A stretch of DNA of 64,000 bases from Legionella steigerwaltii (GTDB lineage: Bacteria; Pseudomonadota; Gammaproteobacteria; Legionellales; Legionellaceae). Location of the stretch: the NCBI RefSeq assembly GCF_001468065.1, contig NZ_LNYZ01000004.1, positions 1-64,000 on the forward strand, in the 5' to 3' direction. The position numbers were made by a program, and so were the translations under genes. The first letter of the stretch is position 1, and the number at the start of each line of letters is the position of its first letter. Shown here piece by piece: positions 17,207 through 26,512 of the stretch. The notes under the pieces are model-generated. The model made no database searches. It had not been told where the DNA came from and saw only the letters and a program-made list of their open reading frames with translations.

Positions 17207-17229
17207 TAACTATCTTGAGGAGATTCATT

Positions 17230-18513
17230 ATGGGAAACGCACTTGATGCAGAAGCATCACAGAAACAAATTACTTATCGCGCCATCTTTATCATTAGTTT
17301 ATGTGCTGCATTTTTATTTTATAAATACATCCTCCAAAACTTTCCAAGTGTAATGCCTCAACAACTGATGGACACATTTCACCTCCAGGGGTTAGGCCTT
17401 GGTGTTTTATCAGGTGTGTATTTCTGGACCTATCTAATTGTTCCCTTATTTGTAGGAATTATCCTCGATCATTATGGTACTCGATGGGTTACCACAGGAG
17501 CCATTTTTTGCTGCGCCCTTGGAATTTATATTTTTTCGCAAGCACAGGATTTAAATACCGCTATTTTAGGACGCTCTTTAACCGGAGTTGGTGTTTCTTT
17601 TGCTTCCATCGCTTATTTTAAACTAGCAGCAGTATGGTTTCCCAAAAAACATTATGCCTTGCTAACCTCATTACTTGTTACTGCAGCTATGGTTGGTGCA
17701 ATTTTCGGGCAAATGCCATTAGCATGGTTAGTTGATCAGATAGGTTGGAGAGCCAGTTTAGCCAATGTAGCTTGGATGGGAATAGTTTTAGCGTTCATGT
17801 TCCTATTTATTGTTAAAGATAACCCAACTTTTTCCTTTGAAAAATCTAAATCTGAAACGCATGCTTCAAAAAACCCTCATCTATGGCAAGATATTTTATT
17901 GATTGTAAAAAATAAACAAAACTGGCTATTAACTGGATACAGTGGTTTAGCATTCTCTCCCATCGTTATTTTTTGCGGTTTATGGGGAAATCCTTTTTTA
18001 CAAAAAGCATATCATTTAGATAAATTAGTAGCTCCGTCACTTATTTCTTTAGTTTTCGTAGGATTAGCAATTGCATGTCCTGTATTTGCATTGTTTATTA
18101 ACCGCATACAAAATCGTTGTGCTTTTATGTTTTACAGCACTTTAGTCTCTGCTTTATCCATTAGTTTGGTGATCTACGCGCACCCTATGCCAATCTGGTT
18201 ACTGAGTGTATTACTTTTTCTTTTTGGCTTTAGTTTAGGCGCATTTCCATTAGTATTTGTAATTGGGAAAGAATCAAATCCATTATATCTTGCAGGTACA
18301 GTAACCTCTTTAATCAATGCCAGTGACGCTTTCTTAGATGCAACTACTGAGCCTGCAATAGGGAAACTTCTAGATGCTTTTAGCAATGCAGGTACTTCTC
18401 ACGATTTTTCACTATTTAGTTATCATATTGCTTTGGCTATTTTACCTTTATACCAAATAATCGGAGCATTTTTGATGAGATGGGTTAAAGATGAGCATCG
18501 TGCAGTTCATTGA
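17230..18513 (+). CDS. Pht-like MFS transporter (possible valine importer)
   Basis: The 427-residue inner-membrane protein has 12 predicted helices and MFS signatures: GIILDHYGTRW in the loop after helix 2, and GRSLTGVGVSF. It looks like the Legionella/Francisella phagosomal transporters (Pht family), some of which import amino acids; PhtJ of L. pneumophila is linked to valine. ATG 17230 follows AGGAG (17218-17222) by 7 bases; the TTG at 17215 overlaps that site. The valine-rich leader peptide and stem-loop just upstream point to regulation by valine supply and therefore to valine or branched-chain amino acids as cargo. Cargo is inferred, the family is firm. Confidence 0.88.
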   Translation: MGNALDAEASQKQITYRAIFIISLCAAFLFYKYILQNFPSVMPQQLMDTFHLQGLGLGVLSGVYFWTYLIVPLFVGIILDHYGTRWVTTGAIFCCALGIYIFSQAQDLNTAILGRSLTGVGVSFASIAYFKLAAVWFPKKHYALLTSLLVTAAMVGAIFGQMPLAWLVDQIGWRASLANVAWMGIVLAFMFLFIVKDNPTFSFEKSKSETHASKNPHLWQDILLIVKNKQNWLLTGYSGLAFSPIVIFCGLWGNPFLQKAYHLDKLVAPSLISLVFVGLAIACPVFALFINRIQNRCAFMFYSTLVSALSISLVIYAHPMPIWLLSVLLFLFGFSLGAFPLVFVIGKESNPLYLAGTVTSLINASDAFLDATTEPAIGKLLDAFSNAGTSHDFSLFSYHIALAILPLYQIIGAFLMRWVKDEHRAVH

Positions 18514-18537
18514 GAATGCAACGATTCATTAAAAATT

Positions 18538-18620
18538 GTAGCCTAGGTGAAGGTGCATGCCGTAGCCCGGGTTTTCCTTCCAGCGATTTCCCGGGTTCCG
18601 CGTCGCGGAACCCAGGCTAC
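18538..18620. repeat. Palindromic intergenic repeat, copy 3 (diverged)
   Basis: Left arm GTAGCCTAGGTGAAGGTGCA and right arm GCGGAACCCAGGCTAC, with more mismatches than other copies. It lies between two convergent genes, 24 bp after the MFS stop and 31 bp from the stop of the gene at 18652. Confidence 0.82.
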
Positions 18621-18651
18621 AATTCTGTTTGGATCAAATAAAACAAGTTAT

Positions 18652-18999
18652 TCAATTACTCTCAACATGTACATACACCCACGCCAATATGCCTGAAATA
18701 AGCTTCACTTGAATCCGTTTATAGTCTGCCACTTCATAAGAATCAGCTTTTTTTAACTCCTCGGCACTGACATCAAATACCATGCCGTCTACACTATCCG
18801 TTGAATTTCCAGTATAAGTAATAATTGGATGCTCGTCTTCACCACTTGCAGCAATAACATCCGAATCCTTTATTTTTACTTTTGACATGCCAAAACCAGG
18901 AAGACTATCTGCTGTGCCATCCAATTTTCTTCCAAAATTACTTAATTGCACCGATTCATAACGCAATGTGCCATAAGAAAATAGTTTTTCAGTATTCAC
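18652..18999 (-). CDS. Gamma-glutamylcyclotransferase (AIG2-like) family protein
   Basis: The 115-residue protein has the FSYGTLR substrate-binding loop at residues 7-13 and a candidate catalytic Glu89 in KADSYEVADYKR, both hallmarks of the GGCT-like/AIG2 fold. Family members cleave gamma-glutamyl amines or peptides to 5-oxoproline and are often of unknown substrate. The length is typical of the small bacterial members. It is a single gene, convergent with the transporter. Confidence 0.87.
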   Translation of the reverse strand: MNTEKLFSYGTLRYESVQLSNFGRKLDGTADSLPGFGMSKVKIKDSDVIAASGEDEHPIITYTGNSTDSVDGMVFDVSAEELKKADSYEVADYKRIQVKLISGILAWVYVHVESN

Positions 19000-19154
19000 A
19001 GACTTATACCTTCAAATAATAGTATTGGTTGATTATCCAGATTTTATTATCAATAACAATATCTGGAATATCATAATTAAATCAAATGACTCAATTTATA
19101 ATTCAAACCTTTGTTATACTGTAACTATATACAACGCACTATTTAGGGAAAATA

Positions 19155-19673
19155 ATGCGCTTATTATCAATTCCTTACATTCTATTTGGTTTTGCATTTT
19201 CATCACTTGCAATAGCAAAGCACACCCATCATAGTGATGCTGTAGGCCTTGACCATAATTTTTCAAAACAAGAACTCTCTATTTATATCGATCAAAGCAA
19301 AATATTTAAAAATATTCCCAACTTACAAAAGGCCGGACTAGTAGATGCAAATCTTTCCAATACTGAAGCAGGTTTTTATAAAACGGAACTCGCTGCACTG
19401 GTATCAATACCCTATGTTATGAAAATTATTCATAACCTGTATTCCTCGAATAGAAAAACGGATCAGATTTATATTAAATCTTACCTGCTAGCTACAGATC
19501 TATATGGTAATAACACACCATTTTTTTGTTATTCATTCACTTTTAACCGCCAACTGTATCAAAAAATTAATTGGAAAACTTTTCAAACTAACGATATTGT
19601 AAAAATTGCACCCAATTTTAAAACGTCAGATACATGCAAGATACTTGATGAAACAAGCCCTCTTAGCATTTAA
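19155..19673 (+). CDS. Small exported protein of unknown function
   Basis: The 172-residue protein has a clear Sec signal peptide (MRLLSIPYILFGFAFSSLAIA) followed by a His-rich mature start (KHTHHSDAVGLDH). AGGGA precedes the ATG. The mature part has two Cys residues (FFCYSF, DTCKIL) that could form a disulfide. No family is recognised. Its end overlaps the convergent GGDEF gene by 4 bases. Confidence 0.7.
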   Translation: MRLLSIPYILFGFAFSSLAIAKHTHHSDAVGLDHNFSKQELSIYIDQSKIFKNIPNLQKAGLVDANLSNTEAGFYKTELAALVSIPYVMKIIHNLYSSNRKTDQIYIKSYLLATDLYGNNTPFFCYSFTFNRQLYQKINWKTFQTNDIVKIAPNFKTSDTCKILDETSPLSI

Positions 19674-22591
19674 TGGTTGCGATTTTGATGCATGTTTGAA
19701 CTGGCTACAACTTTATTACGACCCATTTTCTTTGCTTGATAAAGTGCTTCATCCGCTTTGGATATCAAATCAACTACTTTTTTCCCATCATAAGGATAAA
19801 AAGATATCCCAACTGAGATCGTAACGGAGATTGGTTCTTCTTGGTTGACGTCGATAGTGAACTGTTCAATGGACTCACGTAGTGTCTCAGCTTTTGATTT
19901 TGCAGCATCTAAGCTATTGGTTTTTAAGAAAATTATAAACTCCTCACCTCCCCAACGTGATACCAAATCATCTTGACTACATATTTGACGTATTTTTACA
20001 GCAAATTCAAAAAGAACCTGATCGCCAACCAAGTGACCATAGGTATCATTTATTCGTTTAAAAAAATCAATATCAATTAATAAAAGAGCAAATGGGAATG
20101 GATTACTTTTAGACTTTAGAATTTCATTTTGGAGATATTCTTCAAAGAACCGTCGGTTATAAACACCAGTTAAACTATCCTGAGTAGATTGAGTTTTTAG
20201 AACATCACGAAGCTTAATATTGTAAATGCTCAATGCAGACTGTTCTGCGATAATTTGTGCTAAAGCAATTAATCGCTGTTTGTCAGTATTTAACCCAAAT
20301 TCCACATAAAATAGTCCTAACATCTCATTTTGGGCAAATAAGGGCAAACAAACATAACTTTCAGGTTTTTTATCCGCTTTTTTAATATGATTGCATAAAA
20401 CGCCTTCAGTGGTATCAGAAATATAATAGGATTGATGCCTTAATATCGACAAGCAATTTTTTGGTTTAAAAAGAAATAAATTGGAAACGGGCTCACCCCA
20501 ACTTAAAACTCTACTAATTAGGTCTAAGTTATCTGACGAAATCAGATAAACAATCCCAGAAGTACCTGATAAAATGCGTTTACTGTAATTTTTAATGATT
20601 TCAACCGCATCATTCATGGAAAGACTTGATTGCAATAAGCTCATTAACTCCTTCAATAATTCAAGTTCTTTATTTTGCATTTCAAGACTTTTAATTACAT
20701 TTTCAAGTTCATGTTTTGATTCTTCAATTTTTCTTTCACTTTGAATACGCTGGTGAACATTGATTGCAAAATGACTCACACCGATAAGCTTACCGTCTGA
20801 ATCACGGATTGGGTTATAATGTATTTCGAAATCCAGCCCCTCATGTTGTTTGTCTTTAAATGACTCAATCACGGTGAATGCGGAACCTTTCATTGCTTTT
20901 TCCCAAAGCGACATAGTTTTCTTTTGGTTCTCTTCACTCATTTTCGGTAAAAGTGCCCTAAAGTTCATACCAATTTCTATATCAATTTTGAAAATACGAT
21001 AAACTTCACATTTATACATTGTATTAAACGCAATAAAATCATAATTCAAATCAATTGCGGCAACTAAATCACTACTCCCCTCAATAATTCCATGTAAACG
21101 TTCACGAGCATTAGCCAATTCTGTTTGTGTTCGATTTAATTTTTCAGTATTTCCTTTTATAAATTGCAGTGTATAAATTAAAAATCCAGAAAACAGCGCC
21201 ATAAGCATTCCAGTAAACAAAATCATGGATGGAAAAAATGATGTAATAACCTGAGCATGAAGCGCAGTAGAAGGCCAAAGTGTGATCTTCCAATTTTGCC
21301 CGAACAAGGGAAGAATAATGCTGTGTTTCCAACCCTTGTAAAAGGTATGGTCTCCTTGTGCGTTAGTAAACAAAAGTCCTGAAGCATCAGAGATGCTCAG
21401 ATTGTATCCTTGTATATCCGTTTTCTTTAAAATGTCTTCTAAAAACATTTGTGTGCTTAAAACTCCGACCATAAACCCTTGAAACTGTTTTTCTTTAATA
21501 ATTGGGCTCATTAATAAGATCACTTTATCTTCATCAAGGAGATCAAACTGGGTACTTAGTTGCAGCTCATTTTTTGTTAAACTTTTTGACATTTCTTTAC
21601 GTCGATCTGCATCTTTGTATAGGTTAAGTTCTTTAATTAATTCATTACCTTCTTTAGGCACAATCCATTGTGTAATATATTTGTTATCAACCCATTCAAT
21701 TGCTCTATAACCTGGTTGATCGTGAATGTAATGCATCACATCAGCACGCCATTCATTCTCCGGCGTTGTTTGTCGATTCAGCCAACGATAAGTAATTCTT
21801 GAAAAGGAAGAGGTAAGCTCAAGGATGTGAGACTCAATTACATCCTCTATATTTTCAACTTTCAACTGTAATAACATGCTCAATGAGTTTTCTTGATTTT
21901 TTTTAGTGAACTGCCATCCTAATATGGTGATATTTAAAATTATAAAAACTGTTATTAAAGGAAGAGAAACGAGTGCATGCTTTACATTTTTTGAATTAAT
22001 GTAGGAAATGACACCTAAACTTAAAAGAATCAATCCAGCAGAAGTATAGATAGAAATTTTCATCCATCTGCCAGCGCCAAAGACTGTTGCGAAATCAATA
22101 AAATAATTGGTACTGGCTATAAACCCCAAGCTTAAGGTAAAAAAAACGCCAAATAAACTCAGCCAAAGCCAAGCAATGGAAAAATGAAATGAAACAATAA
22201 TAAGACAAAGAGCAATAATGAGAAAACCAAATGCAACACTTGGTGCAGTAGGTCCTGGATATTGATTGAAATTGAGTGCAAAAATTTTAATAAAGAACGC
22301 GTCAAGAAACTGAGTATTCAAAATATGTTCAGCCAAAATAAACCCAGAAAATAATATGAGAATACAACTAAGCGTTCGGCTGGATTTAATCAACTTTCTA
22401 TTTAAACAAATTAATGATGAGCTTCCTAAAATAAAGCAGAGTGCCGTACTTGGCTTCATAAAAGCATATCCAGGAAAATCAATAAATAAGTGAGAATCGA
22501 AATACCAAATGAATAAGACCAAAAAGCCAATAAGGAAACAAATGTCCCCGATTAAATAGGTAAAAATTCTATAGTATCCCTTCTCGTTCAT
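19670..22591 (-). CDS. Membrane-bound diguanylate cyclase (CHASE-PAS-GAF-GGDEF)
   Basis: The 973-residue protein has an N-terminal block of about six to seven membrane helices (MASE-like, to about 225). A periplasmic CHASE-like sensor domain (about 240-440) ends in another helix, followed by a PAS domain (about 490-610), a coiled-coil linker, a GAF domain (about 650-790) and a C-terminal GGDEF domain. The active loop reads GGEEF (residues 881-885), competent for c-di-GMP synthesis. The product-inhibition RxxD motif five residues before it is absent (Ser in place of Arg). The start at 22591 has AAGGA 8 bases upstream. It has no EAL domain and probably senses a periplasmic ligand. Confidence 0.88.
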   Translation of the reverse strand: MNEKGYYRIFTYLIGDICFLIGFLVLFIWYFDSHLFIDFPGYAFMKPSTALCFILGSSSLICLNRKLIKSSRTLSCILILFSGFILAEHILNTQFLDAFFIKIFALNFNQYPGPTAPSVAFGFLIIALCLIIVSFHFSIAWLWLSLFGVFFTLSLGFIASTNYFIDFATVFGAGRWMKISIYTSAGLILLSLGVISYINSKNVKHALVSLPLITVFIILNITILGWQFTKKNQENSLSMLLQLKVENIEDVIESHILELTSSFSRITYRWLNRQTTPENEWRADVMHYIHDQPGYRAIEWVDNKYITQWIVPKEGNELIKELNLYKDADRRKEMSKSLTKNELQLSTQFDLLDEDKVILLMSPIIKEKQFQGFMVGVLSTQMFLEDILKKTDIQGYNLSISDASGLLFTNAQGDHTFYKGWKHSIILPLFGQNWKITLWPSTALHAQVITSFFPSMILFTGMLMALFSGFLIYTLQFIKGNTEKLNRTQTELANARERLHGIIEGSSDLVAAIDLNYDFIAFNTMYKCEVYRIFKIDIEIGMNFRALLPKMSEENQKKTMSLWEKAMKGSAFTVIESFKDKQHEGLDFEIHYNPIRDSDGKLIGVSHFAINVHQRIQSERKIEESKHELENVIKSLEMQNKELELLKELMSLLQSSLSMNDAVEIIKNYSKRILSGTSGIVYLISSDNLDLISRVLSWGEPVSNLFLFKPKNCLSILRHQSYYISDTTEGVLCNHIKKADKKPESYVCLPLFAQNEMLGLFYVEFGLNTDKQRLIALAQIIAEQSALSIYNIKLRDVLKTQSTQDSLTGVYNRRFFEEYLQNEILKSKSNPFPFALLLIDIDFFKRINDTYGHLVGDQVLFEFAVKIRQICSQDDLVSRWGGEEFIIFLKTNSLDAAKSKAETLRESIEQFTIDVNQEEPISVTISVGISFYPYDGKKVVDLISKADEALYQAKKMGRNKVVASSNMHQNRNH

Positions 22592-22658
22592 ATTCTTTTC
22601 CTTTGCTATTAATTTAGTATAAGCCAAAGAAAAGGGTTATATATAATTGAAATTATGT

Positions 22659-22682
22659 AGCCCAGTTACAATGAGCTGGGCT
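22659..22682. terminator. Stem-loop downstream of dacB
   Basis: AGCCCAG and CTGGGCT form a 7-bp stem with a 10-base loop, 60 bp after the dacB stop. The core resembles the inner part of the GTAGCC repeats, so it may be a remnant copy. Confidence 0.4.
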
Positions 22683-22742
22683 TGGAAACAGGAGTGTTAA
22701 AAAAACGGATATAGCCAGTCTTTAAGGAATAATATTGAGAGA

Positions 22743-24152
22743 TTAAGTAGGACTGCCTTCTAAACTGTATTCATCTAAAGCCAATAATATTTTTTCCTCA
22801 AGTGATTTAGCTTTTTCTAGAGGTTGATTCACACCATTGATAATAATAGAAAAAATAAATGTTTTTTCGTTTGGATTAATAATGAAACCCGATAATGATG
22901 AAATATCATGCATTGAACCGGTTTTAGCATACACTTTTTTCTCTAGCATGGTTTTCTTCATTCTGTCTTTTAAAGTTCCTGAAACACCTGCTTGCGGTAA
23001 TGCCTTGATGAAAATCGTTTTCATGTCTTGATCTTGATAAAGATCCGTAAGTAAGTTTACCATTTGCTCCGCAGTTACCAAATTATAACGAGTTCCTTCA
23101 CCATCCACGATCTCCATTTGCGAGAGATCCAGGTGTGTATGCTCAGATAATACTTTTTTAATCGCGAAAGCTCCTTCTTTATGAGTCCCCTTTCCAGTGA
23201 GTGAATAACCTAATTTTTTGGTTAAACTGTTCGCATAAAGATTATCCGACTCCTGTAACATATGTATTATCAATTTACTGAGTGCTTTGGATTGAAAGCT
23301 AGCAATAAAGTCCGTATCAGATGGGGATACTCCTGTAATGATTTTTCCTTTCAATGCAATACTACTTTTATCAATAGACTTTTTGATTACTTGTTTTACT
23401 AATAAAATAGGATCAGGAATGGCAAGTTCTATTAACTTAGGATTTTTTTCTTGAATCATACAGCCATATAAGCGCATGGTATTATTGGGTTTAATTTCAA
23501 GATTCAGGCTACAATGATTTTTTTCCTCTTCTTTACTCACTGTAACTACTTCATTAATAAGTGTTAATGCTTTAGGTAGGGTTTTGGGTTTGACCTTGGC
23601 TGGTTGGCCTAATTCATTTGCACTAATTAATTCATAAGCTACTTTATTTCCATTCAAAATTGCCGCTGTATCTGGAGCAGCGTAATACCAACCTAAATCG
23701 TCATAAGAAGTTCCGCTTGGGTAATACGGGGCTTGATATTGTGAGCTGTCAATAATCACATTACCGTTTATTGCGTTTACTTTATTTTTTTTCAAATTGA
23801 GTAATAAAGAAGTCAAATTATCTACAGTAAATGAGGGTGACCCTGTAAATTGAACATAGTAGTCTTGATTTTTTCGAGACAGAGTCGTTATAAAGCGATA
23901 GTCAGGTTTTAATTGATAAAGTGCCGCTGCAGCTGTAAGTAGCTTCATCCCGCTGGCTGGAGACAATAGCTTATCAGCATTTCTGCTGTAAACAACTTGC
24001 CCTGTCTTTGCTTCTTTAATAAGTATGCCAACAGTTGCATGGGGTAGCTGTTGTGCAATAATCCCATCTATTTTTTCTGATAGCGTTTGAGAATTAGCAA
24101 TTTGATTAAAGAAAAAAGCAGCAAAGACCCATAAATAATTAGAATAACGCAC
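22743..24152 (-). CDS. dacB: D-Ala-D-Ala carboxypeptidase/endopeptidase (PBP4 type)
   Basis: The 469-residue penicillin-binding protein has a signal peptide (cut near ANS, about residue 21), SxxK motif SGMK (Ser67, Lys70), SDN at 302-304 and KTG at 410-412, with the long insertion between the first two motifs typical of class C PBP4. It trims stem peptides or cuts cross-links of peptidoglycan in the periplasm. It is the first of three wall enzymes in a row on this strand (followed upstream by the YkuD and NlpC/P60 genes). Confidence 0.92.
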   Translation of the reverse strand: MRYSNYLWVFAAFFFNQIANSQTLSEKIDGIIAQQLPHATVGILIKEAKTGQVVYSRNADKLLSPASGMKLLTAAAALYQLKPDYRFITTLSRKNQDYYVQFTGSPSFTVDNLTSLLLNLKKNKVNAINGNVIIDSSQYQAPYYPSGTSYDDLGWYYAAPDTAAILNGNKVAYELISANELGQPAKVKPKTLPKALTLINEVVTVSKEEEKNHCSLNLEIKPNNTMRLYGCMIQEKNPKLIELAIPDPILLVKQVIKKSIDKSSIALKGKIITGVSPSDTDFIASFQSKALSKLIIHMLQESDNLYANSLTKKLGYSLTGKGTHKEGAFAIKKVLSEHTHLDLSQMEIVDGEGTRYNLVTAEQMVNLLTDLYQDQDMKTIFIKALPQAGVSGTLKDRMKKTMLEKKVYAKTGSMHDISSLSGFIINPNEKTFIFSIIINGVNQPLEKAKSLEEKILLALDEYSLEGSPT

Positions 24153-24271
24153 GGCATTTACCTAATAAAAGAGACAATGAGGTATAGCTTTACCCATTCA
24201 GAGCCGAAGTGCAACCCCTCTAATCTAAGAATTTTACAGATGCATCAATTCAGGATTCATTGTTATCCTAA

Positions 24272-24949
24272 CTACAAGGAGTTTGATATGTAAATAAAGG
24301 GTTGCTGTTTCTTATCCAACCAATGAAGGAGCCTAAGCAAATGAGGTTCATCCATAGCAATGCATCCATAAGTCCCTACATTTATCGATCGCCATAGATG
24401 TATAAAAATAGCACTTCCAGCACCGGGAACTACTGGATTCATATTGTAATTGATTACTACTCCCATTTTATACGCGTCAATCAGCATAGATTCATAACTT
24501 TGGGCATCTGTATCTCCCCTAACCCAAGTGTTATAACTTTTATGTGAGACATCATCTATAAATTTATCATCCGAAGTGATGTATTTAAAATCCATTTTAA
24601 GTGCTAAAGGTTTAGATCCAAACGCCTCGCCCAAAGGATATAAACCCGCTGGAGTTTTCATATCCCCTTCTTGCTTTTTCCCTATAGGCGCTATCCCTTT
24701 TTTACCCACAACTGCAGGAAAAGAGTCAAACTGCTGTTTCCATTCATGCTTTTGTTTCTTACATGCAGTCACCTCAGCTTCAAAACCTTTGATGAGATGT
24801 ACTACAATCACTTGCGACGAAGACTCAGGAACATCCTTTAAAGCGACTACAGCACAAGGTTCAGTTGATTGCTCTGTCATTGGCATCAAGAGATAAACCA
24901 AACAGAACAAAAGTACCAAAAAAATGAATGCACTTTTTGATTTTATCAT
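24272..24949 (-). CDS. L,D-transpeptidase-family (YkuD) protein
   Basis: The 225-residue protein has one N-terminal membrane anchor or signal (about 8-23) and a YkuD catalytic domain with His184 and Cys196 in the motif HLWRSINVGTYGC. Such enzymes form 3-3 cross-links, attach proteins to peptidoglycan, or act as related peptidases. The domain resembles the shorter YafK/ErfK-like forms, with no LysM or peptidoglycan-binding domain. It begins one base after the NlpC/P60 gene ends, so the two are one transcript. Confidence 0.87.
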   Translation of the reverse strand: MIKSKSAFIFLVLLFCLVYLLMPMTEQSTEPCAVVALKDVPESSSQVIVVHLIKGFEAEVTACKKQKHEWKQQFDSFPAVVGKKGIAPIGKKQEGDMKTPAGLYPLGEAFGSKPLALKMDFKYITSDDKFIDDVSHKSYNTWVRGDTDAQSYESMLIDAYKMGVVINYNMNPVVPGAGSAIFIHLWRSINVGTYGCIAMDEPHLLRLLHWLDKKQQPFIYISNSL

Positions 24950-24950
24950 T

Positions 24951-26474
24951 TTATGGGATCAAATTAGGGCTATCAGGCTTCATAAAGCTGCGTGAAAACG
25001 TTTCGGGTGTCGGACTTTTTGCATTTAATTCATCAAGATAAATCATCTTAAAATAAGATTTATTAGCCAGTGAACTTATATCCGGATTTTCAGGATAATA
25101 TTTAAGCAAAGGAAAAAACACCGCTTGCCCAATAATATAACGCTTATCTCTGTTTTCAGGACTAAGTCCCCAAACATTTTGATAAGTCATTGCCGCTTCC
25201 TCATGATTATTTATAGACCTATTTCCTAAATAAAGCATCACATGGCCTCCAATATAAATAATCGTCATAAGTGGATGTCCTTTCGTCTTCAAATTACTGA
25301 GCCGCTCATCAACTGTATTTTTAGTTAAATCAACCCCAGAACTTATTTTTGCCTGTTGTGCCGAATTACGCGGTAGCCAAATTCCAAATGGAGTAAATAG
25401 GCTCTTTAATTCTTGTGAGCAATCATTAAAAAAGAAGGCCCCACCCCAGCCATAAGGACGATTTTGTAATTGTTTCAGGAGCTTAGCCATATTTTTTTTC
25501 GAAGCATCAAGAGGCATTAAGCTAGCAGATTGTGAGGATACAAACCCTGTCTGAATCACTGCTTGATGATGTTCGTTCTTTACTGGGATCAAGATAGATA
25601 TTGAATTATCATCACGACTTGAAAGCGGAAATACTGCACCAATATATCCTGAAAATTGGAAGTGATGATGCTGATTCATAATACTTGTTTCAGTTTCAGT
25701 AATCGCAACAAGCCCCTTAGTTGCCGCGTTTTTCCATTGTTCAATAAATTGAGTTGAAGTGTAAGCAATATCCGAGCTTTTTACCCAAGCAAAATAAGCA
25801 TCGGGTGTTAATACTAAGGACCAAGACTTATCCTGGGACGTGGTGAAAACATAGAGTGGTGTTCCTGCCCAAATTACTGACTCTTGTAAATTATCAAATG
25901 GAAATCCTTGTCCTGGCATAGTGAAATGAAAAAAATCTGGAGCATGCTCTGGAAGAGCTCGTGCAAAAGTATTATTTACGGCAATAGCCCTATTTTTTTC
26001 GTTAAAACCTAATGCATCAATAGCTGACAAATCCATATTGCGTTGAATACGATTTAGCCATATTGCATCATGCTCTTTAAAGTTTTCAGCATAGTGCCGC
26101 TCTTCATTGGGTTTATTTTGATTGTCATATTCCTTTAATAACTCCAATTCAATTTTTTTCACCACAGGAAGAATAGAGAGCACCATTCTATCATTCCATG
26201 GAGAGAGACCTTCGGAACTGTCAGAGTAGTAATGATTATAAAACTGCTGCAATTGAGCCACTTGGTATTCATGCGTTAATAAAGGACTCTCATAGTCATC
26301 ACCGTTGGAAGGTAAATAATCATTGATATTTTGAGAATAAGGTTTTATCGAAAAATCATAAATTGGTACTTCAGTTGCACAAGAAACCGATAAAAAGAAA
26401 ATCCCTAAAAATAGATAAAAATGTCTACTTAAATACTTGAGATTAAATAATCCAAACAGCATATGACAATCCAT
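24951..26474 (-). CDS. SH3-containing NlpC/P60 peptidase, probable lipoprotein
   Basis: The 507-residue protein has an N-terminal hydrophobic segment ending FLSVSCA (lipobox-like Cys near residue 32), SH3-like regions between about 170 and 310, and a C-terminal NlpC/P60 domain with the nucleophile Cys352 (FFFNDCSQEL) and His411 (IGGHVMLYLG). It is expected to cut peptide bonds in the cell wall. An in-frame ATG four codons in (26462) with GGA before it is an alternative start. It is arranged head-to-tail with the YkuD gene, one base apart. Confidence 0.87.
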   Translation of the reverse strand: MDCHMLFGLFNLKYLSRHFYLFLGIFFLSVSCATEVPIYDFSIKPYSQNINDYLPSNGDDYESPLLTHEYQVAQLQQFYNHYYSDSSEGLSPWNDRMVLSILPVVKKIELELLKEYDNQNKPNEERHYAENFKEHDAIWLNRIQRNMDLSAIDALGFNEKNRAIAVNNTFARALPEHAPDFFHFTMPGQGFPFDNLQESVIWAGTPLYVFTTSQDKSWSLVLTPDAYFAWVKSSDIAYTSTQFIEQWKNAATKGLVAITETETSIMNQHHHFQFSGYIGAVFPLSSRDDNSISILIPVKNEHHQAVIQTGFVSSQSASLMPLDASKKNMAKLLKQLQNRPYGWGGAFFFNDCSQELKSLFTPFGIWLPRNSAQQAKISSGVDLTKNTVDERLSNLKTKGHPLMTIIYIGGHVMLYLGNRSINNHEEAAMTYQNVWGLSPENRDKRYIIGQAVFFPLLKYYPENPDISSLANKSYFKMIYLDELNAKSPTPETFSRSFMKPDSPNLIP

Positions 26475-26512
26475 ATTAATAAAATGTGCACAATTGTATC
26501 ATAAATGATACT

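Noticed and set aside
24576-24896. 106-codon plus-strand open frame
   Set aside because: It lies wholly inside the YkuD gene on the other strand, has no ribosome site and no recognisable protein features.
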